The translations under genes were made by a program, and so were the position numbers. From JAENVU01 sp046598395 (GTDB taxonomy: Bacteria > Actinomycetota > Acidimicrobiia > IMCC26256 > JAENVU01), in assembly GCA_046598395.1 (NCBI GenBank), contig JBKJIQ010000043.1, positions 1-12,384 on the forward strand: DNA of 12,384 nucleotides. The letters are read 5' to 3'. The notes beneath the pieces were generated by a model. That model did not search any database, was not told where the DNA came from, and saw only the letters and a list, made by a program, of their open reading frames with translations. This document shows, in pieces, positions 1 to 5,577 of the stretch. Within the stretch, counting starts at the first letter, position 1; the number at the start of each line of letters is the position of its first letter.

Positions 1-111
1 GATCTGCGCTCGACGCCACCGCACTACCGACCCGGAACCGCGCCGCACGATCGACAAGAGCCCGCGGCCCTCATCGTTGGTCAACTCACGAACTTGGACT
101 CGATCCGCCAT
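1..111 (-). CDS. IS630-family transposase, N-terminal fragment (cut by window edge)
   Basis: Reading the minus strand from an ATG at 111 gives 37 uninterrupted codons to the window edge, beginning MADRVQVRELTNDEGRGLLS and continuing through SIVRRGSGSVVRWRRAQI. This is the start of the helix-turn-helix region seen in many actinobacterial IS630/Tc1-mariner-type transposases, whose N-termini typically read '...RxLTxxEGxxLxxIVRRGxxSVxxxRRAQ'. The DDE catalytic domain would lie outside the window, so activity cannot be judged. I see no strong Shine-Dalgarno in front of the ATG, and the leader holds complementary heptamers that can fold. The gene points the same way as the MFS gene, so read-through transcription could reach it. 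The family assignment rests on my memory of the N-terminal pattern only and was not searched. Confidence 0.72.
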   Translation of the reverse strand, partial: MADRVQVRELTNDEGRGLLSIVRRGSGSVVRWRRAQI

Positions 112-123
112 GCCCCACGTCTG

Positions 124-156
124 CGCGACCCCGGTCGCGAAGTGGTGGACGCGACC
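124..156 (-). repeat. Alternating complementary heptamers in the transposase leader
   Basis: On the plus strand CGCGACC (124-130), GGTCGCG (133-139) and CGCGACC (150-156) follow one another. The middle copy can pair with either neighbour, so the transposase mRNA leader has two mutually exclusive 7-bp stems ending 12-13 nt before the ATG. A role in limiting translation is inference. Confidence 0.5.
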
Positions 157-180
157 CCACCAACATTGCCGGTCACGGCA

Positions 181-1638
181 CTAGTCCAGCCTCCGCGTCT
201 CCTCGGAGTTCGATGTGACGTCGTCCGTCGAGTCCCGCTCGGTCGGTTCGGCTTTCTCGGCCTGCTCGGCCTGCTCGGCCTGGACCGCGGCGATCACCGC
301 TTCGAAGATCTTGGCCGCGTCGGCTTCGAGGTGATCTCGGGCGAGGAACAGGACGTAGGCCCCCAGGTACACCGGGGGCGTCACGATCCAGAGTGCGGTG
401 CGCAGATTGGTGAGGTCTGCAAGCTGGCCAACGATGAGCGGAGCGGCAGCCGCGCCGAGGATCACGGAGACAATATTGAAGGCTCCGAAGCCCGCCCCGC
501 GCAGATGTGCGGGGACCGCGTCGGCGACACCGGCGCGCAATCCAGGAATGGCCAGCCAGATCGTGAACATCCCAATGAGCTCGAACGTCCACGACAACGC
601 GAATGGCATGTCCAAATACGACACTGAGAAGAAGGTCACGCCAATGGCGATGCAGTAGGCGGGGATGACGACCCGGGCGCCTCGGATCCGGGTCGCGTAG
701 TAGTCGGCGATGCGCCCACCGACGAGAAGCCCCGGGATCCCGCCGAAGATCAGCAGGGCGGCCACGGCCTGGGTCGACTCCGCTTGTGACAGCCCCGAGA
801 ACCGTTCGTGAAATACGGGAAGCCAGGTACCGACAGCTTGGGCAGTAAACAGCAGCGATCCCACTCCGGCGAGCGCGTAGCGAAGCGTCGGAATCGCGAT
901 GATGACCTTCATGTCTTGTTTGAGGCCGCGCATCATGTCGGAAACGAACCGTGCGATGCCGTCCTCGAAGAGCTTGACGGACTCGACCGATTCGTCGGAA
1001 CCTTCTACTCCGAGGTGAATCCGGTCGGCCGCGCCGCGGCGCGGCTCCCGCAACCGGTACGCGATCAGCGCGATTACGAAGCCTGGCGGCCCCACGACAA
1101 TGAACGCCCATTGCCAACCGAAGGCAGATCCGATCGCCCCGCCGAGACCGAGTCCGATCGCCGCGCCAACCAGGCCGAGGATTTGCTGCAGCGAGAAGGC
1201 TCGGGCCCGCTCAGTAGTGGGATAGAAATCAGAGATCAATCCGTTGGCCGATGGCTCGGTGATGGCCTGTCCAAAGCCCAAAACCGCGCGTCCGATGAGG
1301 AGTTGACCAAAGCTCTGCGCGAGAGCGGTGAGCATCGTGATCGCACTCCAAGCAATCACGGTGTGTCCGATCGCGCGGGTGCGATGCCAACGATCTGCGA
1401 GGTATCCGGCCGGAACGGTGATCAGACCGTTCACGAGTACGAAGATCGAGAACAGGAGGCCAAGTTGACCATCGCTGATCCCGAAGTCGTTTTGGAGTTG
1501 TTGACTGACGCCTCGCAACACGTTCTGATCTGCTTGGTCGATCAAGATCACGAGACCAAGGATCCACATCGGCCTCGCGCTGACGCGCGCGGGCTTCTTC
1601 GCAACATCTGATGCGGGTTCGTCCGCTTCCGTGCTCAC
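181..1638 (-). CDS. MFS transporter
   Basis: Predicted 485-residue inner-membrane secondary transporter of the major facilitator superfamily, with about twelve hydrophobic segments. The start is GTG at 1638, preceded by a clear GGAGGG at 1647-1642; the frame stays open further upstream, but that stretch is basic, non-conserved-looking and lacks such a site. After a short polar N-terminus, TM1 contains DQADQNVLRG followed by FGISDGQLGLL, and motif A reads GYLADRWHRTR (about residues 78-88). This pattern resembles the Spinster-like/organic-anion MFS groups; the substrate cannot be read from the sequence. The central loop is charged (about residues 200-245). The C-terminal tail after the last TM is acidic and repetitive (AEQAEQAEKAEPTE). 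Its TAG stop coincides with the inferred IS630 insertion point, so the native tail may have been longer. It is divergent from the thioredoxin-like gene. Confidence 0.9.
   Translation of the reverse strand: MSTEADEPASDVAKKPARVSARPMWILGLVILIDQADQNVLRGVSQQLQNDFGISDGQLGLLFSIFVLVNGLITVPAGYLADRWHRTRAIGHTVIAWSAITMLTALAQSFGQLLIGRAVLGFGQAITEPSANGLISDFYPTTERARAFSLQQILGLVGAAIGLGLGGAIGSAFGWQWAFIVVGPPGFVIALIAYRLREPRRGAADRIHLGVEGSDESVESVKLFEDGIARFVSDMMRGLKQDMKVIIAIPTLRYALAGVGSLLFTAQAVGTWLPVFHERFSGLSQAESTQAVAALLIFGGIPGLLVGGRIADYYATRIRGARVVIPAYCIAIGVTFFSVSYLDMPFALSWTFELIGMFTIWLAIPGLRAGVADAVPAHLRGAGFGAFNIVSVILGAAAAPLIVGQLADLTNLRTALWIVTPPVYLGAYVLFLARDHLEADAAKIFEAVIAAVQAEQAEQAEKAEPTERDSTDDVTSNSEETRRLD
256..282 (-). 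repeat. Three perfect 9-bp tandem repeats in the MFS tail
   Basis: CTCGGCCTG occurs three times head to tail on the plus strand (256-264, 265-273, 274-282). On the coding strand it encodes the AEQ/AEK run in the cytoplasmic tail. The unit is a multiple of three, so copy-number slippage would keep the frame. Confidence 0.85.
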
Positions 1639-1641
1639 GTT

Positions 1642-1647
1642 CCCTCC
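1642..1647 (-). promoter_or_regulatory. Shine-Dalgarno of the MFS gene
   Basis: GGAGGG on the minus strand lies 3 nt before the GTG at 1638. It decides the start in favour of GTG 1638 over the upstream in-frame codons. No convincing -10 box is visible for this direction in the 75-bp divergent gap. Confidence 0.75.
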
Positions 1648-1699
1648 GAGATTGGCCCGCAGTCTCGCGCGCGACGTGAGCTGATCGTCGGGTCGCCGA

Positions 1700-1705
1700 T
1701 AGGGT
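1700..1705 (+). promoter_or_regulatory. -10 box of a probable leaderless promoter (thioredoxin-like gene)
   Basis: TAGGGT fits the actinobacterial TANNNT -10 pattern and ends 8 nt before the GTG at 1714. Transcription would start at or within a base or two of the start codon. There is no Shine-Dalgarno before this GTG, which supports a leaderless message. No clear -35 is seen. Confidence 0.45.
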
Positions 1706-1713
1706 CCCGATCC

Positions 1714-2172
1714 GTGGTGACCCGGGTACTCATCGGACTTGCGGTGCTCGTGGTGGCAGCTGCGATTGCCTTGGTGCTGGAGCACCGTCGGAGGGCCACC
1801 GCGAGTCCGCTCCGCGATCCCTTCCCGATCCCCCGCCAGGTCACACGGGCCGACTTCCCTCGCGCCGAGGCGCCGTGGCTGGTTGCACTCTTCTCCTCGA
1901 CCACTTGTGACGGCTGTGCCGCCATGGCGGCCAAGTTGATCGCCGTGGAGTCGCCTGCAGTCGCGATCGTCGAGGTCTCATTCCAGGCGGGGCGCGAGAT
2001 CCATGAGCGCTATGAGATCTCCGGCGTTCCCATGGTGCTCATTGCGGATGCGGAAGGCGTGGTCCGCCGCGCATTCCTCGGCGCGGTGAGCGCCACGGAT
2101 CTCTGGGCGGCACTCGCCGGTGCACGTGATCCTTCACTTGAGATCACGCACGGTTTGGACGCGCTCGCCTGA
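1714..2172 (+). CDS. Membrane-anchored thioredoxin-fold protein
   Basis: Protein of 152 residues with a single N-terminal hydrophobic segment (about residues 4-22). A basic EHRRR follows it, and the domain after that is thioredoxin-like. The active-site-like motif is CDGC (65-68, context SSTTCDGCAAM) after a hydrophobic strand, and the expected cis-proline is in SGVPMVLI (Pro 106), followed by DAEGVVRRAFLG, the usual beta-hairpin. The Trp of the classical WCGPC motif is replaced by Thr. The family exchanges thiols and disulfides. The positively charged residues after the TM could place the domain in the cytoplasm (positive-inside rule), although similar anchored thioredoxins often face outward; topology is unresolved. 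The start could be GTG 1714 or GTG 1717. Its stop lies one base from the ftsH stop on the other strand. Confidence 0.82.
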   Translation: MVTRVLIGLAVLVVAAAIALVLEHRRRATASPLRDPFPIPRQVTRADFPRAEAPWLVALFSSTTCDGCAAMAAKLIAVESPAVAIVEVSFQAGREIHERYEISGVPMVLIADAEGVVRRAFLGAVSATDLWAALAGARDPSLEITHGLDALA

Positions 2173-2173
2173 A

Positions 2174-4156
2174 TCAGTCGGCGATGGGTGCGATGGGCAG
2201 GCCGTCGTCGTCCACGGTCTCGATCCGGCCGTCGGCGTGCACGATCGTGCGCGGCCCTCCGGCGCGGAAGCCCACCGCGCCGTCGACCAACCGCTCGACC
2301 TCGAGGCCGTCCAGTGTCTCGTGTTGGAGCAAGGCTTGTGCCACGGCGTCGAGCCCGCCCCGATATTTCGTGAGCAGCTCGTGGGTGCGATCTTCTTCGC
2401 CGCGAAGAATCCGCTCGACCTCTTCGTCGATGATGCGCGCGGTCTCATCCGAGTAGTCACGGGTATGGACGAGGTCCTCGCCGAGGAACACAGCACCTTG
2501 GGATCCCCAAGCCATCGGTCCGATGCGCTCCGACATTCCCCACTCGCGCACCATGCGCCGGGCGATTTCCGTGCCGCGCACGAGATCGTTACTCGCGCCG
2601 GTGGACTGCGAACCAAAGACGAGCGCCTCGGCGACCCGACCGCCCAACATCACCGACAGCATGTCTTGGAGGTAGTTCTTGTCGTGGGCGTAGCGCTCTT
2701 CCTCGGGCAGCTGCTGGGTCATGCCCAGTGCCATGCCCGTGGGGAGGATCGTGACCTTGTGGACCGGGTCCGCGTGCTCGAGCACGTACGCGGCGACGGC
2801 ATGGCCCGCTTCGTGGAATGCGGTGTGTTCCTTTTCCTCGTCGTTCATCACGACGGTTGGGCGCTTGAGACCCATCAGCACGCGGTCGCGAGCATCTTCG
2901 AAGTCTTCCTTGTGGACCGCGTTCTCACCGCGCCGCACCGCAAACAGCGCAGCTTCGTTCACGAGGTTGGCGAGATCGGCGCCGGACATTCCCGGCGTGC
3001 CCCGGCCTACCACTTCGATCTGCACATCTTCCGCGATTTTCTTGTCCCGGAAATGCACCTTGAGGATGTCGATTCGCTCATCGAGCGTGGGGAGCGGAAC
3101 CATGATCTGACGGTCGAACCGACCCGGGCGCAACAGGGCCGAGTCGAGGATATCGGGACGGTTGGTGGCCGCGATCATCACAACCCCTTCGCCGGATTCG
3201 AATCCGTCCATCTCGGCGAGCATCTGATTGAGGGTCTGCTCGCGCTCGTCATGACCGCCGCCGAGGCCGGCGCCGCGCTTGCGGCCGATGGAGTCGATTT
3301 CGTCGATGAAGATGATCGCCGGAGCTTGTTTGCGCGCGGTCTGGAACAAATCGCGGACGCGCGCCGCACCAACGCCTACGAACATCTCCATGAAGTCCGA
3401 ACCGGTAATAGCGATGAACGGGACTCCGGCCTCTCCTGCGACCGCCCGGGCGATCAGGGTCTTGCCGGTCCCCGGCGGCCCCACCAGAAGGACTCCGCGC
3501 GGGATGCGCGCGCCGATCTCCTTGAACTTCCCGGGGTTCTTCAGGAAGTCGACGACTTCGTTGATCTCCTGCTTGACCGGTCCGTATCCGGCGACGTCGG
3601 CGAACGTGGTCTGGGGCTTCTCGGCGTTATAGACCTTCGCTCGGCTCTTGCCGATATTCATGACCGCACCCATTTGGCCCTGGGCGCGGCGGTTCATCCA
3701 GACGAAGAAACCGATGAGCGCCGCGATCGGAAGGAGGTACACGAGGATCGGGAGCCACGGGTTCGACGTCTCGCGCTTGTAGTGAACATCCACGTTTTGG
3801 TTCGCGAGGTTCTTGAGCTCCGTGGGCTGGAGATCGTCGTTCGGGCCCTCGGACGTGAACTCCGACTTGCCCTTGACCGGTTGGGAGAACTTGCCGCTGA
3901 TCGTTCCCGTCTGGGGGTCGTAGTTCACGCTCTTGATATTGCCGTCGGAGACGGCCTTCGAGAACTGGCTGTAGCTGAGCGGTGCTTTGGCGACGGGATC
4001 CCCGTTGAGGGTGGTCACGAACAGCACGAGCGCGACGACGGCCACGATCGCGAGGGTGACCCAGCGCGACCAGGGCTTTGGCGCGGGGCCGGGTGTGCTC
4101 GGGCCCGCAGGCCGATCAGGTTTGGCGGGCGGCCGTTCGGGCGGTCGAGTACTCAC
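2174..4156 (-). CDS. ftsH: ATP-dependent zinc metalloprotease FtsH
   Basis: Membrane AAA+ protease of 660 residues, a usual length. It extracts and degrades membrane and soluble proteins as a hexamer at the cytoplasmic face. Visible in order: a proline-rich N-terminus (1-30), TM1 (about 31-49), an extracytoplasmic domain (52-132) and TM2 (about 134-153). The AAA+ module carries Walker A GPPGTGKT (226-233), pore loop FMEMFVGVG (255-263), Walker B IIFIDEID (281-288) and the second region of homology with RPGRFDR (343-349). The M41 protease domain has HEAGH (448-452) and a likely third zinc ligand Asp in GASNDL (about 524). All key residues are intact. The start is GTG 4156; the only Shine-Dalgarno-like AGGAG lies 12 nt upstream inside a palindrome. 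No downstream start is possible without cutting into TM1. It is divergent from a CPBP protease. Confidence 0.97.
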   Translation of the reverse strand: MSTRPPERPPAKPDRPAGPSTPGPAPKPWSRWVTLAIVAVVALVLFVTTLNGDPVAKAPLSYSQFSKAVSDGNIKSVNYDPQTGTISGKFSQPVKGKSEFTSEGPNDDLQPTELKNLANQNVDVHYKRETSNPWLPILVYLLPIAALIGFFVWMNRRAQGQMGAVMNIGKSRAKVYNAEKPQTTFADVAGYGPVKQEINEVVDFLKNPGKFKEIGARIPRGVLLVGPPGTGKTLIARAVAGEAGVPFIAITGSDFMEMFVGVGAARVRDLFQTARKQAPAIIFIDEIDSIGRKRGAGLGGGHDEREQTLNQMLAEMDGFESGEGVVMIAATNRPDILDSALLRPGRFDRQIMVPLPTLDERIDILKVHFRDKKIAEDVQIEVVGRGTPGMSGADLANLVNEAALFAVRRGENAVHKEDFEDARDRVLMGLKRPTVVMNDEEKEHTAFHEAGHAVAAYVLEHADPVHKVTILPTGMALGMTQQLPEEERYAHDKNYLQDMLSVMLGGRVAEALVFGSQSTGASNDLVRGTEIARRMVREWGMSERIGPMAWGSQGAVFLGEDLVHTRDYSDETARIIDEEVERILRGEEDRTHELLTKYRGGLDAVAQALLQHETLDGLEVERLVDGAVGFRAGGPRTIVHADGRIETVDDDGLPIAPIAD

Positions 4157-4161
4157 GAGGG

Positions 4162-4173
4162 AGGAGATCTCCT
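4162..4173. promoter_or_regulatory. Perfect 12-bp palindrome in the ftsH leader
   Basis: AGGAGATCTCCT is self-complementary over all 12 bases and lies 5 nt before the ftsH start codon. It contains the only Shine-Dalgarno-like sequence of ftsH. It could be an operator, or a small element that hides the ribosome site. Either role is inference. Confidence 0.45.
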
Positions 4174-4195
4174 GGATGGGGAGGGGCCAGGCGCC

Positions 4196-4201
4196 ATGTT
4201 A
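4196..4201 (-). promoter_or_regulatory. Candidate -10 box of ftsH
   Basis: TAACAT on the minus strand fits TANNNT and would give a leader of roughly 30 nt that includes the 12-bp palindrome. It is assigned by pattern only; no -35 is evident. Confidence 0.35.
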
Positions 4202-4277
4202 CGACGCTGGAATGCTCGGACTGCGGTCGCCTGGGTGAACGTTGGTCACGGCGTCGGGATTCCCGTGGTCCGACTCA

Positions 4278-4283
4278 TATGCT
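4278..4283 (+). promoter_or_regulatory. -10 box of a probable leaderless promoter (CPBP protease)
   Basis: TATGCT ends 6 nt before GTG 4290, placing the transcription start at the start codon. No Shine-Dalgarno precedes that GTG. The spacing resembles that before the genes at 1714 and 5578. Confidence 0.5.
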
Positions 4284-4289
4284 GCTCCG

Positions 4290-5003
4290 GTGGGCCAGAC
4301 CAGAACCGCTGTTCGTGGGCCGATCCGCTGGGGACTGGGGGACTTCGCCTGGGCGTGGCCGGCGGTGCTGGTCAGCCAGGTGTTCTTTGGTGCCATCATC
4401 GTGAGTTGGCGTGGCTTCGGGCCCCGTCACTCCGCAGATGCCATCGACATCGCCTTCATCACCGCGGGCAGCACCATCGTCACACTGGGCATCCTGGGGG
4501 TCATTGCGGCCGTCAAGGGTGTGGGCTCGTTGCGATCGGACTTTGGACTCACGTTGCGGCTCACCGACTGGCCGTGGCTCGCGGCCGGGGTATTGGTGGG
4601 GCTCGTCGCGAATGGGAGCGTCCTCATCATCGAGGCCGTTGCCGGATCGAAACAGCAACAAGATGTTGCAACTGCGATTCAACATTCCCCTCCGGGGGCG
4701 AGGGTGCTGGGCGCGTTGGCGGTGGTGATCGCGGCGCCGCTCGGTGAGGAGCTGCTCTTCCGTGGGCTGCTACTCGGGGGCCTCTTGCGACGGTATGGGG
4801 CAGTGACCGCGGTGGTCGTGAGCGCAGGGCTGTTCGCGCTGGTCCACCTCCTCGACCCCAATGCGGCTCCGTTCCTGGCACCGCTCGCGCTGCTCGCGAT
4901 GATCTCGGGGATTCGCGCGGTGCGTTCCGGGGAGCTCTCGCAATCGATCTTGTTGCATGCGGGCTTCAATCTCTTGAGCGCGATCGCCCTCCTCGCGAGC
5001 TGA
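4290..5003 (+). CDS. CPBP-family intramembrane metalloprotease (Abi/Rce1-like)
   Basis: Integral membrane protein of 237 residues with about seven to eight hydrophobic segments. The conserved C-terminal half has the CPBP (CAAX protease/bacteriocin-processing, PF02517) motifs in order: EELLFRG (Glu 153, Glu 154, Arg 158), FALVHLL (His 186) and LHAGFN (His 223, Asn 227). These are the expected metal-binding and catalytic positions, so the protein looks active. Family members include prenyl-protein proteases, bacteriocin-immunity proteins and many of unknown substrate. I chose GTG 4290 because it follows a TATGCT box by 6 nt; an in-frame GTG at 4242 would add 16 residues but lies upstream of that box. 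It is divergent from ftsH, a second membrane protease, and no substrate gene is recognisable nearby. Confidence 0.9.
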   Translation: MGQTRTAVRGPIRWGLGDFAWAWPAVLVSQVFFGAIIVSWRGFGPRHSADAIDIAFITAGSTIVTLGILGVIAAVKGVGSLRSDFGLTLRLTDWPWLAAGVLVGLVANGSVLIIEAVAGSKQQQDVATAIQHSPPGARVLGALAVVIAAPLGEELLFRGLLLGGLLRRYGAVTAVVVSAGLFALVHLLDPNAAPFLAPLALLAMISGIRAVRSGELSQSILLHAGFNLLSAIALLAS

Positions 5004-5058
5004 CGCCCCCTTCCCGCCTGCGCCCACCGCGATGCTCTGACCAGGGGAAACGGTCGCA

Positions 5059-5097
5059 TCATCCCCTCAATCATCCCCCTTCATCCTTTGATCATCC
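5059..5097 (+). promoter_or_regulatory. Four helically phased TCATCC direct repeats
   Basis: TCATCC begins at 5059, 5071, 5081 and 5092, spacings of 12, 10 and 11 bp. Three of the four are preceded by A. Direct repeats near 11 bp are how OmpR/PhoB-type winged-helix regulators bind, and the Streptomyces PHO box uses 11-nt units of GTTCACC type, which these partly resemble. The array sits 63-101 bp before the ATG of the zinc-ribbon gene, a normal position for an activator. The regulator itself is inferred. Confidence 0.5.
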
Positions 5098-5146
5098 TCC
5101 AGAAATTTCGCCCAAACCGTCGAAGAATTCAATACAGGGCCACCAC

Positions 5147-5152
5147 GAGGAG
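5147..5152 (+). promoter_or_regulatory. Shine-Dalgarno of the zinc-ribbon gene
   Basis: GAGGAG lies 7 nt before ATG 5160. It rules out the longer frame starting near 5088, whose first 24 residues are a basic, noncoding-looking extension. Confidence 0.8.
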
Positions 5153-5159
5153 CGATCGC

Positions 5160-5327
5160 ATGCAGTGCAGTCGATGTGCCAGGCAGGGAATGGTTGAGAT
5201 CCGGATGACGATCGCCGGCGAGGACGTGCTGTTCCACAGCTGCGGCCGATGTGAAGCTCGAGAGTGGAGTTCGGCCGACGGACCGATGTCGCTCGATCAC
5301 GTGTTGGATCTCGCGAGCCAGCGCTAA
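5160..5327 (+). CDS. Small zinc-ribbon protein of unknown function
   Basis: Protein of 55 residues starting MQCSRCARQG at an ATG with a strong GAGGAG site. Two CxxC knuckles, CSRC (3-6) and CGRC (28-31), are separated by a short beta-type stretch MVEIRMTIAGEDVLFHS, the layout of a one-domain zinc ribbon. After the second pair come REW and an acidic tail with a short helix (LDHVLDLASQR). I recall similar 50-60 residue proteins in other Actinobacteria with the pattern '...EIRMxIxxxDVxxxxCxRCExxxW...', always uncharacterised. Such proteins may bind nucleic acid or a partner protein; no function can be assigned. The gene stands alone: phased repeats upstream, and hairpins begin about 50 bp downstream. 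Confidence 0.8.
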   Translation: MQCSRCARQGMVEIRMTIAGEDVLFHSCGRCEAREWSSADGPMSLDHVLDLASQR

Positions 5328-5375
5328 AGAACTCAGCGGCGCCCCACGAGGGTGCGGGGGATGACGGCCTCTGCA

Positions 5376-5391
5376 CCCACTCGCAAGTGGG
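5376..5391. repeat. Hairpin 1 downstream of the zinc-ribbon gene
   Basis: CCCACT and AGTGGG form a 6-bp stem around a CGCA loop. The flanks GGCCTCT (5367-5373) and AGAGCCC (5392-5398) can extend it imperfectly past a bulge. An alternative pairing of GGTGC (5351-5355) with GCACC (5373-5377) competes with the extension. Confidence 0.6.
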
Positions 5392-5407
5392 AGAGCCCGA
5401 GTGCACT

Positions 5408-5433
5408 GTTGGGGGCCCCTTGGGGCCCCCAAC
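5408..5433. terminator. Strong GC-rich hairpin, probable terminator
   Basis: GTTGGGGGCCCC (5408-5419), a TT apex and GGGGCCCCCAAC (5422-5433) form a perfect 12-bp inverted repeat. On the plus strand it is followed by GGCTTTCTAG, so there is a TTT but no real U-tract, as is common for actinobacterial terminators. It lies 80 bp after the zinc-ribbon stop and before the next promoter. Symmetry would allow action in both directions. Confidence 0.65.
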
Positions 5434-5441
5434 GGCTTTCT

Positions 5442-5458
5442 AGCGGAGTCGCTCCGCT
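5442..5458. repeat. Hairpin 3, AGCGGAG/CTCCGCT
   Basis: A perfect 7-bp stem with a TCG loop lies 8 bp after the 12-bp hairpin. The rest of the gap up to 5565 holds no open frame I would defend and no further perfect stem that I can see. Confidence 0.6.
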
Positions 5459-5565
5459 CCGGCTGGTGGCCGGGAGTCTTGGGCCGGGGCGGTGCGCGGT
5501 GGCAGTGGTCCGTTTGAGCGATTCGGGATGTGACGGAGCGACTCGGAATTTGCAAGCGCGCCTGG

Positions 5566-5571
5566 CATGCT
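5566..5571 (+). promoter_or_regulatory. -10-like box of a probable leaderless promoter (membrane glycosyltransferase-like gene)
   Basis: CATGCT is one base off TANNNT and ends 6 nt before GTG 5578, the same spacing as the TATGCT before the CPBP gene. No Shine-Dalgarno precedes the GTG. Confidence 0.4.
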
Positions 5572-5577
5572 GGCGCC

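Larger units (their letters stand above)
1..181 (-). mobile_element. Putative outer end of an IS630-type insertion sequence
   Basis: The transposase fragment starts about 70 bp from a TA dinucleotide at 182-183. IS630-family elements insert at TA and duplicate it. On the minus strand the element would begin at 181 with GTGCCGTGACC. This boundary is inferred, because the other end, its inverted repeat and the second TA copy are outside the window. Confidence 0.45.

Noticed and set aside
1639..1785. Upstream extension of the MFS gene by 49 codons
   Set aside because: The GGAGGG site sits exactly at GTG 1638, and the extension is basic, non-membrane sequence that runs over the promoter and start of the divergent gene.
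2120..4747. A very long plus-strand open frame opposite ftsH
   Set aside because: Its translation is low-complexity and lacks any domain, while the minus strand encodes a complete FtsH with every catalytic motif. It is a GC-bias shadow.
5059..5097. CRISPR-like array
   Set aside because: The units are only 6-7 bp with 4-6 bp between them. This is far too short for CRISPR repeats and spacers and fits a regulator site better.
5088..5159. N-terminal extension of the zinc-ribbon protein
   Set aside because: It would begin within the TCATCC repeats and ignore the strong GAGGAG before ATG 5160.
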